From assembly GCA_944472155.2 (NCBI GenBank), contig OX235272.1, forward strand, positions 100,136,020-100,200,019: DNA of 64,000 nucleotides, read 5' to 3'. Under the pieces are notes generated by a model. That model was not told where the DNA came from, searched no databases, and saw only the letters and a list, made by a program, of their open reading frames with translations. This document shows positions 11,901 through 26,900 of the stretch, one piece after another. The DNA is from Trichobilharzia szidati. Taxonomy: Eukaryota > Platyhelminthes > Trematoda > Strigeidida > Schistosomatidae. A program made the position numbers and the translations under genes. The number at the start of each line of letters is the position of its first letter. Position 1 is the first letter of the stretch.

Positions 11901-14900
11901 GAGGCTATTTGAAAATATGACATCTCAAATCACCACCCATTACATCATTAGTAGTCTTCCAATACAAGGTAATTCCAAATATTTTGACTATCGATTAAAA
12001 AGTAACTCTTAGAATGCATGAATAGTTTTTCCCAAAGTATTCCGAGATAGTCATCACTCATCAATAATTCATGGTTATCATAACAAATTTTAATAAATTC
12101 AAAACATCACTTCAGAAACTTTTTTCATTTGAGTAATAATAAGCATACTGTGTAAGAAAGACTGCAGTATGAAAACAAAATAACAATCTATTCTGAGGCA
12201 TTTGATCCTCAAGTGTCAAATAGCAATGATCAACTCAGGATATTTTTATTTTTTCAGTAAAGTGAGTAATAAAAGAGTAATTATTTCTGTTTTAGATTGA
12301 TGATGGCGCTGAATAGAACCTCGTTTTCTTCAAAATCTGAATATTTTCACCTAAATCATCTATTGATGAATAGAGATCATAGAAACAGTCCTAGTCTAAC
12401 GATAATTTAGAGGTGTAATTCGACCATAAACAATTAAGCCAGAAGGCTAAATTAAACATGGAAACATTCTACACTAGTTTTGCTAGTTCTGATACAGCTA
12501 GGAAGACAATCAGTTGAGTTAAAATTCACCGTTTGGAAACTGAACAGTTCGAGGTAAAAAGTCACCTCAGTTTCCTTTAGAAACTCAAGTAGGATATAAA
12601 TTATCTTAGCAACAAAATGATGTGTCATTAGAATTGTAAATTTTAGACAACAGATTTAGTTAATGGGTTAGACACTAAAATAAGACTAAGTAAGCAAGCT
12701 GAATGACATAATCTAATTGATGCGGTTTAGTAGAGCTCAGCTAAAATTAAAATTCAACAAAAGTCATCGGGTGTACAATTAGGCAGATTCATCATCGTAT
12801 TTCCGCACATCATCCAGCATGGTTAAGTAAGGGACAAACAAAATCTATTCGTAGGTAGCTCTGTAGATAGTGAACATAAGGTTGACGTTAATACAGCATT
12901 TAGAATTATTTATCGCATTCTTACTAACCTTAATTTTGCTTTACGAAACAAACAGCTGAAGCAATAGGAATTCACTTGAAGAAGCCAAATCTGTGTTTTC
13001 AGAAGAAAACTGTACAGCCACTTTCCTTACCTTGGCCATCTTTACATGAATGTATAAACTGGACTACTTCGCCCCCCCTCACCCTAAACCTTTGAAATTA
13101 TTTTAATGATTATAATTGTTCAGATTATTTCATTATTTTTCTGACTAATTCATCTTTAATTACATGTTATCTTTGTAAAATTATTTTATTCTTATGACCA
13201 CTTCAGCCTTAGTTACAAGTTATCATTGTCCAAATTGTTTTGTTTTCTTTAACAATCTATTACGCAATCAACCTGTGCACACGCTTATTCCTTATTTACT
13301 CTTAATTTTCCCAAAATTATGCATTATTCAATCCACGTGTTGTAACCATTTCTACCTTTTAATTGTGCGTATTAATTTTCTTTGTTAATTACCACCCCAC
13401 TGATATGTTGACACTGACTAATTATTGTTAACAAACATATCAGTGCCACTTGATTGGTAAATTGTTGTGTATTGTAAATAAAAATGTTATATATATTGCA
13501 GTAGAACCAGAGATGAGGATCGAATTGAAAAGTAAATATTTCTTCGCTCAATCCTGTTTTCTAAAAGTCAAGTTAACAACAGCGGTGGTAAGGGTAGAGA
13601 TTTAATAAGGGGTGGGGGAAGAAAATATTATACATTTAAGAAATAAACAAGCAAGGAATTGACGAATACACAACTACGTATTTCGTGTTAAGATAGGTCA
13701 GGTCCATTGTAGATTTAATGACTGAACAAACTTCTTCTTTTTTATGCAGAGTTCAGGTCTTAATATGTGAATTGCCATTGCTTCTGCGGTTTGAAGAAGT
13801 TTGATTCGTACTCTTTCAGCGAGATTCCCACTTGTTCTGTAGATAACTTTGAAGTTACTTTGTGGGTTTGCTTGGTATTCAGATTCGATCAGGTGTCCCA
13901 GAATAGAGCTTCTTTGGAACGTATTTCCTCCTTGATAAAACCGTGAGGGTAAGTGTTCGATGATACGTTTGGATAGCAAATGCAGGGTACGGCTGACATA
14001 CCTAGCTCCACACGAGCAGGTGAATTGGTAGATGCACAGTGATAAGACCAACAGTAGTAGCTTATGCTTCATGTTCACGCGAATCTTTGGTTTCATAGAG
14101 AAGGTTAGTCGGAGTTTAGCTTTGAAGAAGGTTTTCTTCAGTGAGCAGGACAGGCAGTTTCTCAGTATTTCTCCCGATGAGTCTCCATTGAATTATAGAT
14201 TCAGGTAGAGATTTTTGGAAGCAAAACGTGTAGGTGATTATAGTGGTCTAGGTTTGATAAACTGATTAGTCCAAGTGATAGCGTCTGTCATAAACGAGTT
14301 AAATAGCCATTCGGTGCCCAATTAAATCGAAGAGTACTCATTCATGTCGCCTAACTTTAAATTTAGATAAATATTTGTTTGTCTTTGATAGTGTTTTATA
14401 CACTGTTCACCTAAAAACGACTTGTTCAATACTACAAAGTGATTTTCTATTTTTTTGTAACTTCTTTTCTATAGGGAAGTCAAAAGTTGTGTATTTCCTA
14501 CAATCCAACAAATGCGTTAACTGCAAAGAAGGTTTTAAAGTAAGTTGTTAAAAGCCCGGCTGATCTTGTTAGGGAGTTAATAAATTTTTGTGTTTTGAAC
14601 TTTCTGTAACTACCGGACTGATTTTGCAGGGCAGATACGGTAGCTAAACGCTCAGCTTTCCACTTCAACTAGGTTTTGGACCGGCTAGTAAACTGGCAAA
14701 CTAGTAAAGTAGGCAGAGTTCTTCAAAACTAATGTGAAATGTGTATTTTTATGTGTTTCACATTAGTAAGGCTTCACAGAATTTCTTCTTTCCATTTATA
14801 TGAATTATGACATATTTAGGTGGAGAATCGCTCTTCAGATATGATAGTGATTACTGAAAACGACGAATTTCCTTCAACGTAAAAGTACTGTACCATATTG

Positions 14901-17900
14901 CCACTTATTTTCTAATTCTGTCATCTTTTTATAATTTCCACAAATGTTTCTGAGGAATACTGTAGAAGTAATAATTACAAGTGAAATAGGCAGCTTAATA
15001 ATATCTTAATATCTTTTCTCACTAGGAAAAATAAATGCATAATTAATATTTGGCGGAAAATTCTGGAATAATTAAAATCTTATGTTAGCGTTTGGTTAAG
15101 ATAAGTGTCACTTTTACTGAAGTAATTCACGTGTAGCACCGAAATGCGGTAATTAGTTTATTGTCAGCTTTACTGGTCATAAAATACAAGAATCCATTAG
15201 GTATTATAATAAACTAACTGAAATTACTTGTACCCTTGAGAGACAAAATACTGATCAGATAATTTCATGGGCTCAGTGGTGTAAAATCTGTTGAATAATT
15301 TACTAAATTTTTCACAAGATAACTTTATCAAAATAACATTCGTTATGAAAGCATTATCTTGCATATAAGTTTGAAAAAGTGACACTCAATAAGGTGTATT
15401 TCCGCTGTTATTTCAAGATCACAAGAATGTCAGAGACTAGTTTAAAAGTACAGTTTTCTTACATGGCATTATGTTATCTTACGCTTAAGTTTTTGGGCAG
15501 TTGTACAGGGCTGATGATAGCGGCACATAGATTAATTATTTGATAAAGTGTCTCCAGGTTTGCGTATAATAAACTTAATTATTTGTGAATAAATATTTAA
15601 TGTGAAAGCAGTTCTTAATAACAGTCATGTACTTTTTTTAACTACTCTTCAGCTTTTTCGATATCCATCGTGTAGAAAAAGGACCACGGGAAATTCTTAA
15701 CTTTGAGGTTCAAAAGGATGCTCTCACTCTGGAAGAGCAAGAGGTAAGAATAAGTACCGAATAATTTAGGCAGTGTATTTAAATATCCTTTCATTTCACC
15801 TACAGAATATTGTCTTCATGAAACTAAAGGGAAGATGGAGTAAAACAGGTGATTTCGTGAAAATTCCTTCTACGGGTTGCGTTCAGTGTTTTTTAGCGTA
15901 CCAAAGGTTTACGTACCTTTGATTTCACTTCATGCTATGAAGTTGCTGCGAATTAGTGACATCTAATAAAAGTTTTCAGTGGTTCTCTAACTGATATCAA
16001 CCCATGGTCAAACTTCTAATAAAAGTGTATTGCATACATTCTTAGTGACGTTAGATGGTTCCAGATTGTCTGTAAGAAACCTTCTTCCTAGGTTTTTTGC
16101 TGTCTGGTAGTAATCAACGAAGAGTATCTGTAACCTTAATAGATTTTATGTCCCACTGACCTATTTGGTTACTTCGTAATCACCAAATGATATATCTCTT
16201 ACAGTCTACCTAGTTAATAGAGACCCGAATGTCTCATTAGTAATATCTTTGACCGCGAAAATGGCTGATTCGTGTCCTACTGTGAACTCATACAACACAG
16301 ACATATACCTATCATGTTAACATGCCAGTTGAACTGAATATTTATTTTGAGTTGATTTCCAGGATTTATTCTAACTTGAATCACAGTATATTTCAGGCAA
16401 ACTTGATGCTAAATTTTCTTCGCTGTTTGTGCCTTTTTCTTATGACTCAATATGGGAATATTTCGTTCATTGAAGAACTGAGGACCCTGTGACAGTAAAG
16501 GAATTGGACAAATTCCTGCGTTTCTCTGTCAAGCTTGCTGAAGTTAACACGGAGCTCAATTTTCTGAAACGATGCATCGATAAGCATGAGTATCCAAATC
16601 ATTGCTGGAAGAATCTCCGCCGGAATCATATTTACCATAATGATTTTACCTTATTATTGTTATCACACATAAGTATATTTAGACCATGTTATCAAATTAG
16701 TCAAAATAATACATGAATTGAGTGGCGAATTCGAAAATTTACACAAAGTAAAATATGTCAAAATAACATGTCAATCTGAAGAGCCCTAGTTTTCTATAAT
16801 TCGTCGGAAATCCTTCTCTGATTTCAGTTTAGAAAATGCAGTCATTCAGTATTCATCTTCATTATTTGCTTATCGAAGAGAAACAATCTGTACCTTCACA
16901 CGATGATCTATTATAGATATGAAGTAACCATAAATGTGACACCTCGACTGAAGTTAGAATCTTTGTCGACGAAACCCCTTACTGCCTTGATACACTGACA
17001 CACCTAATAAACTGTAATGAGAATAGAAGCCAGTAATACACTGCAGCCAACTACAAATAATAAATCCTGAATAAAAGTCATTGATGTTGTCACTAATTTT
17101 GGACGTTTTCCTCAAACAAAATTTTGATTTAGCGTATATTAAATATTTATTTTAAGAATATACTTATTATAATGTGTGCTGAAAAACTGAGTACACATAC
17201 TCACTTAAACATATCATTTGTTTGTTTGTTCACTTTTAAAGGGATCTGTAAATTTCAAGTTTGGAGTACTTTATTGTATCGAAGGCCAAACATCAGATCA
17301 AGAGATGTACAATAATGGTAAGTGTCTGTTTTCTTTTTTTACAGTTTTCCTGTTATATGTGTTTCATTACTTTCTCATGGTTTCATTTAAATGTGTGAAA
17401 ACTTAAGAAAAGTGTTTTATGTAATCCGTTATAACTACATTTAAGTAAACAATAGGTGCGTACTGTCGACGAGTCCCAAACTAGGCTGACGAAACAGTTG
17501 GCTGTCCAGCACTCCATTGCTGGTTTTCAATCGTTCTCTAACTGATATCAATCCATGGTCAAACTAGATAAACAAATCGAATCCTTACAAATCAACTCTT
17601 GAAAACAAAAATAAGCCTTTTTTGCTTCAAATCCCTCTCTAGTAAAACTTTTAATCTCACAAAATAATCCAATTACTAATTTCTGCAATAATAATTTTTG
17701 TCTCTAATTCAAATTATACGCTCAAATCGATATAGAATTTTTCTGTCTTTCTCAATTTAGTTGGTCAGCTAAAAATACAAAGAAATAGAATTGTAAATGA
17801 TAGTATTATTATAACGATATTATATACAAAGGTGATACCAAAACGATATGCTGTACACAGCTGTTCTGTGACACTGTTCAAGAAAGATTCAATATCTCTC

Positions 17901-20900
17901 AGTAATTTATTTTATGAAATTTGTGGTGCAGAGAAAAATACTATTCAAAATAATTTGAAAAATAGATCCCGCTCTAAAGTTTGTTAACAGCCACTTAAAA
18001 TTTCAGCTAGCCAAATCAATTCAAGATTCGTCTATGTAACTGCACTTTAAGCTTATACATCAAACAAAACAACTCGTAATTGTACTTATTCCCCTTGATG
18101 AATTTGAATAAAGCAAGAACAAGAGTGGTTTGTACAGAATAATATGTTACCATCATAGCTTATTTCGTTGGCTTCTCATCAGCTGCTTACAGCCTAAGTA
18201 TATTACAAGGGTTATGTACAGAAAAGTTTTAACATACTTGCAAATTTTTCGTGATGTCAGTTAACAGAAAGTTCCGCAATTAGTGAACAGCGCTCAGAAA
18301 ATTGCGTTAAATGGTTTTTACGCAGGAATTTGAAGTTTAATCAACATAAATGTATGCATACAATGGTAAAGAAGTTACTTAAATAAGACGGGAGATGCGT
18401 AAGATGCTGTGTGACTAATAAATCAGATAACAATGTACTGAGTTCAACTCAAATTACAAAACCAAGAGACAAGCAAAATTACACTATGTCAAGGCGGTGA
18501 GGTTAGAGCCAAAGATTACGTAATCAAATGAAAGAAAGAATAAAGACATCCATTTACCAGGGCAAGGAAAGACTAATAATTGCTTCTTTCTGAACACATA
18601 AATCTGGTTTCAAGCGTTTGATAGAAACTGCTTTGGCAAACTTGAGAAGAATCGAGCTCCTTTGTCTATCGATAATTTTAAAGGATTTCGCGATTTCCAC
18701 CTCATGACCCGTATCGAGGAGATGTCTGGTAAGAGAGTTTGTTCCCTTGAGACACAGGCTTTTCGGCACATGTTCAGAAAATCGGAGGTGTGCCCTTTTT
18801 TCTGTTCTCCAGATGCAACTGATAGTAACTGTAATTAGCAATACTATATGTCTATCATTTCCGTTGATGGCGGCTAGCAGTAAAATCGAAGATTTCCATT
18901 CGTCCTGGTTCAGAAGTGTTTGCTGGATGTACCAACATTCCATGTGAGTGAGGGTGTTCCCAGTGAGACTCAAACGCAGCGTTCGTTGTTTCAGACGACA
19001 AAAAGGACCAAGAGATAACCCTGAACTCCACTGCTAGTCACCAGCAACCCAAATAAATTCATGCTATTACTTAGACTTCATTGAAATGTCACCAACGTGC
19101 TAAAAGAGACTGAGAATTTCGGTTCAGTATAACCGATCGACTGGAAATGAATAACTAACCTTTAAACAAATATGTATACCAATTTAACATAGTCTGTGAG
19201 GAATTGAAACAAGTCCTTTGATTACATCTTCAAAGGATATAACATACTAATTCCTGTGAGAATAGGAATTTACACAAACGAATAAGCACATCCAGCAGAT
19301 GAAAGAGTTGCTAATCACCAAAAATGTCATATATAAATGGCTAAATTTAATCACATAGGAAATGACTGAAAATGTAGACTGATGACTTTTTAGAAATTCG
19401 AATCAAAATGTTTTCTGACAGTGAATATTCAGTCAAATGAAATGAATTGGATAAAAATTAATGAAAAGCATTAACTATCTGATCTCACTATGAGACAAAC
19501 ATGGCCTAAGTAAATAAACTAAATAATGGAAAATCAAAAAAAGACAAAATCCAGAAAAACATTTCTGAAAAGAATTTTGTTTCTCTTCTGAATAAGGATA
19601 TTCTTTGTTAGGTTATTTATTGAGTAATTTTCTAGTAGTAATGTCCCAGTACATCATCTGGAAACCAACCCCCAATAGTTGAAATATTCTTATTCAGCTT
19701 CCTCTATAGATTTATTCCAAGTTGTCAAGTTGTTACCTCACAACCGGATCTGATAGTTCATGGTATTAATTTTGTATAAAGTTTAATCCAGCTGCGTACG
19801 TGACAAAGACTAATATTATGATTCCTTAGATTCCGACCAGAACACAGGTCTTCGACGGCACATGGCAATTTTATCCTGCTTTTCTCATTTGTCCATACAC
19901 TCTCATCTTTTCCTGAAACAATCTTCCCATTTCACCTCCTGGACTAACGCTCAACTCTTTGTTTTTCAATCTCAGTGTCTAGCAAGCGAAAGAGGGAGCC
20001 TGTCCAAAATGCTTTCGATGACATGCGAAGTCTCTTTACCACGTCGAAGAAGTGATTTGAAATTTGTATTAAATATCGACATGTTTTCTTTTATGCTTAA
20101 TGCAGTAGATTTCCGTATTGATTTCAATGTAATGAAGGTCTGTCTGGCTTTTCTGATCCAGGCTTGGATATCTCCATTCACACGGCATATAGCTGAAACT
20201 ATGACACCCAAATAAATAGAAGTCGTAATAGGGGATTATTCAACTAGTAATTTCTTTAATTAGTTGTTTAACGGTCAGTCATACATATTCATATGTCAGC
20301 TGAAAGTTTTGTTTAACCGAACGACTAATCCGAGCATTGTAGAGAAGCTTAACGTAGGTGTTTTTTCTTAATCAAACATATTTCTGCATGAATCATTTAG
20401 AAATAATATTGTTATCATAGTTCATGTAACTTTTGTTATTCAAGTTATTTCGTTTGTATAAATTTGGCCTGACAGTTTGAACAGTGCTATTTTTATCAAC
20501 TGAATTGTTATATCACATTTATTGTGAATACAACATGAGCATTTATACAAAAAGTGGATGTAAAAACTTTAGGGCTTTTTATTGACGATCACTGTTTCTT
20601 CAACTTAAAGCTTTCATAGTGTTTCTTTTGTCTTTATTTTTATTCGCATCTTTCAAAAACATATGGTGTTTCCAGTTATATATATATAACCTATTTGCGT
20701 CACTGGACTCATTAGAGTGTTAAAAATGTTTCTATAATGATAAATAGACGAAAGTGAAGTGTTTTTATTCCCTAGATCTATTGGTGGTGAGCATATGACT
20801 GTATGACGTAAGGGAATGCATAAGTAGAACTAATTCTAATTCTGAAGCTGATTTAAATTTTGTTACTACCACTAGTGAATAATTTGGTAAACTAACATTT

Positions 20901-23900
20901 ACAAGGTAACCTCAAAAAGATGACTTTGGTGTGTTTGAATCATTTTTTAGTCTCATAAACCAGTTTTTTCACTGGTATACTGGACATTCATATGCTAAAT
21001 AATAATACCAGTTGGTAGTGAATTCAAAAATATAGAATCTTCAAGGCAGTATATATTCTATATTCTTTCCTTTCCCTTCTAGCTCTGACTGTCTTTAATA
21101 CCCTTATTTCTTACTGAACAGTCCCAAAAAACATTCTCAGGTATTGATATGTAACGATTTGATTGATGATCAGATAAAGGTAGATTGCATCACGTACGGG
21201 CATCCGTAAGAGAATCAGTGGAAACCCCAGAGCACCAGACGGTTTTCCCATCCCAGTTTGAGACTCTTAAACGTGCCCGCGAACCTACCAGACATCGAAA
21301 CTATGTTTTTTGTCGTATACTCTTTATGTGGGACGTCCATGCACATATTCTTTAATTCTTTACCTTCTGATTAGAATATGGAGCTTCAAGATTTAAAGTT
21401 TCAGTAATGGTGGTTTTACTTTTTATGAGGTGTGGGGTTCCTCACCTCATGCTCAACGTGCCTTCTTTCCGGGCATACTACTGGAAAGTAAACTAGGGGA
21501 GGTTTAAGAGCGCATCAACCTGAAATCAGATCCAGTATCTCACAATTCAACGGCTGATGCATATTCCTACGTATATAATAAGTCTATCATAACCCTACAG
21601 TAGAAATTGTAGAAGGATACTTATGTACAACTTTCGGTCGAAAAGATTCTTAAGCGCTTTAATATAAGTTATAATCATAAATTAAAGGAATTTACCAACA
21701 ACAAAAATTTAATTCCCAAATGAAATTTTCCTTCTGTCTCATTTGCGACTACATTGTTTTCTATGTATACGATTTAATGCAGAAAAAGGAAGTGAACAAT
21801 TTGAACGTTTTGTTAATCTTCTTGGGGAAAGAATTGGTTTAAAATCATGGGATCGATTTAAAGGAGGTTTGGATACCAAAAGTGAGTTGGAAGTTTGAAT
21901 TTAGTTAAATTGGTTACTACTATCTATATCCATTTTTGGTTTATATAGATGAAGTTTATGCACACATTTTTTAAGAAACAGTTATCACCTTAAGTATGTG
22001 TTTTCAGTTGAAGATCAAAGTTTAATTAGTCTGAACTTTTTTTTAAATATTAAGTCATTTATGTATATCAGTGGATAGGCCTCCTTTACTGAATGACATT
22101 AGATGATTAGCTAATGAAGTGATGGAAATGTTTCTTTAAGTAGAGAGATCCATTCATTTGCTGTAATCACTTCATACGGATATCAGGACGCTTATTAAGT
22201 ACTAAATAATACTAAGTTATGTACAAGGGAATGATGTGTAGCTTCATATTTCTCTAAATAACTAATTACTTCTTTCAACCTGAAGACTGACTCGGTAGTT
22301 TCCGAAATCAGTTAATTTTAAAGTAAAAATCTCTTGAAAATGTCAATACCCAAACGTACAATACAAATAGAACATTTGTTCTGCATTTTTGAAACCAGTC
22401 TATGATTTTTAAGCTTAAATAAGTGGACGATGGAAAGAAATACTTCTAAGTTACATAATTGTTATCAATGTGGGCCGAACAATTTAGATTTCATAGGTAT
22501 ATGACAGCGAGATAATGAAGAGGTTAATAAATCAGTAATTTTGAGCTTTAACAATGAGCTAGAAATATGTTTCGTGGTTTCAAAAGACTGATTACTAAAT
22601 AAAGAATTTTCTTTTCGATAACTTCTTCATCAAGTTCTACAGTTACATGCATCCATAATAATGAAAAAATAGGGTTATTAACAACATTAATGTTGTTTAA
22701 GTAATATCGAATCAATAATATGAATAAATTATAGTTCAATAGCATCTTTAAGTGTGATAATATTCATCAACATAGCACTACATCGAATATCAGAGAAATA
22801 AGGAGAAATAATAATACAGAATTCATGAATTTATAGACTCGACAGAGGGCTCGGGAAGTAGTAGTGGTTGAACCTGTTTCATTTGCACACAGAGCACCGA
22901 TTGTTTAAGGCGGATTGCAACACACTCTGCGGTTTGAGGTATTTACTACCTGGATGATTTTGGCAATTTATTTGGTACTCGATAAATGATGGCGGGTTTA
23001 GACCAGGTGGTCTAATATCGAACTGTTGATGTTTTTGACTATATGTTTATTTAGCCACACCCATAAGTGTTCCCGACTAAGCAAGAAGACTCAGGTTCCT
23101 GGAGCAACGGCCAATATAACTCGCTCTGCAAACGAAGCTGAATTCATACATATAATTTAAGGTGGCTAGTCTAGTTATTTCATCTTTTAATTGAGGAATC
23201 ACAACCGGTCGTGGTGTAGAAACTATGACTTGTAGTCTGTCAGCATTAGAAGTTCTTTGGACTGATTTCGTAACTTCTTCGTAATTATTTCACTAGTTAT
23301 GTTGCCCTTGAATTGCAGTTGTATGTATAAAGGCTTCTTGTTTAAGGGTAGTATGTCTGGGTAGTGATTTTCGATCAAGGTATCATATAAAATCCTTAGT
23401 TCATCTTCAGCTGCCTTTTATAAGCACATAGCTCTAGCCCTGTAGCTGAGGGTCCTTATTAAATTCCTTTCGTACTGGATAGGAACGAAGCTATGAAAAT
23501 GTGCATATTGTCCTATCCATGTGCTTTACCTATGAAAATTTCTCTTTATACCACCATCTGGTTTTCTTGTAAGGAGGACATCCAGGAAGGCAATTCTATT
23601 TTGGGACTCCTCTTCACATGTGAATTCCATAGCAGAATGTACTTCATTGAATTGAGTTATTACTGTGTTCCTGTTCGAATCATTATCACAAAGAATAAAG
23701 GTATCATCCATATATCGGCAATAAAATGATAATTTTCTGATAAGGTTGTTGAAAGGTCCATTTTCCAGTTTACTTAGAAAGAAATCTGCCAAAATGGGAA
23801 CCAATGGGGAGCCCTTTGCCACTCTGTCTCCTTGTTTGTAAAGTGTGCCATGAAATTTGAAACTTACATTCATGGTACACCTTAATAACAATTCTTTTAG

Positions 23901-26900
23901 GATTTCTGTCGGTATGCCAATATTTATCGAATTGTTGTGCACTTGTTTACATATGTAGTTAACCGTTTTTATACTGGAGGTACATTTGTGAATAAAGATG
24001 CTATGTCCAAAGATACCATGGTTTTATCCTTGATTTTTATATCTCCAATTTTGTCTACAAACTCAAATACTTTTTTTACCCTGTGCTTCACTATTTGTCC
24101 ATGCTAAGGTATGTTCAGTAATCTATCTTTTAAAGTTTTTTAGTTTGCTAATGACTACATACTGTTGTATGTAGTTTTTGTTGGTATTAATTAATACTCA
24201 ACACACATAAGGTCCCAGAAGGCTTGAGAGATTACTAACATGAAGTTTACAAAAAATATGCGACTCGTTACAACTTTTTCTTGTGAGATTAATAAATTGT
24301 TAAAATGAACGTTGAGAAAACAGAAAGCAAATCTAAGTGACACACGTGTATAGTATTCTGAAAAGGATTTTTACCTATTGTTTTCACTTGTTTGATAGTG
24401 AAACGCAGGGCTGAATGAATATAAAACAAGCAGGGTAATTAATGCTTTTGGACAAGATATTTAGCGGGTGAAATAATGACAGATTATTCATCATGGTATG
24501 CAAAATCAAAAAGTTAGATAATGGTTACAAGCAACAGAACAGAACTTCCCTGCTGTTCATTAGGCTGGAATTCTTAACAGGTAAATGATAACAGAATGGT
24601 TTTCTAATACACCAATTTCCTTCTTCACTGTACATTAGTAATGATTATGCACACTTTTGAAGTTGAAAGTTTTGTACAGATTCGTTTTGTAAGACTAAAT
24701 GCTAACGGGTATTCCAAATTCCCACATGAAAAATCATTGAAAACATCGTTTAAAAGCACCAGTTTCTGGTGGCTTGTTATTTTTTAGAGGCTAAAATGAA
24801 TACTATTGAATCACACAGTTGGGTAATTCAAACATCGCTTAAAAACTCTTAAAACTTTGATTTCCATGTATACATTTATTACGAAAATAGCAGTATAGTG
24901 GAATATTGTAATATAACTAACAAAACAATGATCTATGGTTGCCAATAGTGATTTCGTCTAATGTTTATTATTTCAGCAAATACAACTGGCATTGATTCAG
25001 TATATACAATATATGAAGGTCATGAAATCATGTTCCATGTGTCCACCTTATTGCCTTACTCAACAGAGAATCGACAACAGGTAATTCAATTCTTTTGTAT
25101 GTGTGTATTTCCATCAAGTTATAATTACATTCAAAAGTCTTATGTCTGTCCAACTGAAAGCGTCTTAAACGTAAATCTGTCTTAGGCTTACCTGTAACGA
25201 AATTAATATTATTGATATTTTTGATTGGACACTAGTCAGTAATTAGTGCAATGTATCTAGTCCTATCTTTGTTGCAGACTGAATTCTATCAGTCAAGCTT
25301 GCAATGTGTATGGATGACGGTGTACAAGTTCACTCTGATGTAGATCACAGAGTTCTCCGCTTAACATATCACTTTCGCACAGTATTATACTGTAAAAGCT
25401 CTGAAGTGTATTTCTCAGAAAATGATACTACTATTACAACTACGTTCAGAGGGTAAATCAAGCAAATCGCAAGTGGTTGAAGAAACGTTAATCTTCATCT
25501 CACATAGTATGTTGGAGACAGCTGTTATGGCAAGAAGCTTGATTAGCTTTTTTTCATTCCCTTTTATCTGTGCAACACTAAATCTCAATGTTCTGTTGCG
25601 AACATGTTAGCAATTAAAAGGAACAGAATAAGCATTGCTACAGAGCACATGTGTATATATCAGAAAGTTACTATTATTTAACAAAATCATAACTCACTCT
25701 CGACTTGATTCTTTGCTTCAATTAATTTAAATTCATCTTGGAAGTCTATTAATATATTACGAATAACAATAATCTGACGCCATAAGAATGCACCTATTTA
25801 CTAAGGTAATACATCCTTGAACAAATATTAGACTATGGAAAATTTTCCATTTATTTTTAAATATTGAAGTAATATGGCAAAAATATTTATTCAGGTATTT
25901 TTTTAAAACATTGGGCAAACAATACCCTTTTCAATAATTTTCTCTTCCCGCTCTACAATTAAATATACATATATATGCTTATGTACATATAATATTCTAG
26001 AATAATTGTCATTAACAATATTGGTGTTTTTTTCTAAATAATATCGATTTATTAAGATCACAATGGAATTACCACAGTTCAAGAAAGATCCATAAGTCAC
26101 AATAATAAGCATAAAAATGTAATACCAAATAGAGTATCACAAAGAATTAAGGCAATTTCCACAACAAATTGAGGATCATTAAAAGCTTGATGACCAACGG
26201 GATAAGAGCAATGTCTGAACCAACTTCTTTTGGATACATAATAACTTAGGTTTCTTAATGTAGATCCCAACAGCCAGTGTCAGCAATATGTAGTACACGA
26301 ACTCTCAAGAAGGTAAAGTTAAGATTAGTTGGTACACGGTAGATGAATTTGAAAGCGGCCTCGTTAACATCAATCTTGTGTTCTGTATCCACGAAATGAG
26401 ATAGAATAGGGTTATGCATGGATTTTGTTTGTCCATTACTTAACCACTGTGCAGGTTGGTGTTCGGAAATCTGACGATAAACGTGCCTAATTGTACGGCC
26501 TGTGTAACTGGCTCACTCCACAGGAGCAGTCAAATTGGTAGATGCACATAGAAGAGACGAATATCAGGCAGTTTATCTTTAACTCCCGAAAGTGAAATAA
26601 GTGTGGTTTTGGAGACACAGCATACTGCAGCTCTTTTTACCACCGTATTCCTTAGGCGTCGTTTAATATCTCACTGATGTTATCCCCGAGGAAGTGATGT
26701 AAGAATGAGACCTTTTTCGAAACTGTTGATTCTTTGGCCTGCCCGCCTTGAATTTTTATTCATATTCTTACGGATGAATTTTTCAGGGTAACCATTCTCA
26801 CTCAGCAACTATTTAATAATATTAAGCTCTTCATTTAGACATTCATCACAGCAGAATACTTTTGCTCTGTGAACCAAGCACTTTATTAGATTCCGTTTGT

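Larger units (their letters stand above)
12595..14215 (-). mobile_element. Penelope-like element (host), interrupted by a second PLE
   Basis: The minus-strand copy is split into 13563-14215 and 12595-12766. The upper part encodes the end of the reverse transcriptase linker (NCLSCSLKKTFFKAKLRLT) and the GIY-YIG endonuclease, 13698-14096, with IYQFTCSCGARYVSRT (YIGRT degraded to YVSRT), SKRIIEHLPS, and the C-terminal block RPELCIKKKKFVQSLNLQW. The lower part is the 3' untranslated region, recognised by its match to 61368-61560. The catalytic reverse transcriptase is missing. Confidence 0.8.

Noticed and set aside
16447..16716. Complementary open frames of 63 and 75 codons as a gene or nested exon
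   Set aside because: No similarity, no matching splice sites in the right phase, and exons 3 and 4 join directly.
18554..18973. 139-codon minus-strand open frame as a protein
   Set aside because: Its first third is Sm-alpha repeat sequence and the rest is a PLE endonuclease tail. It is a chance fusion of two repeats.
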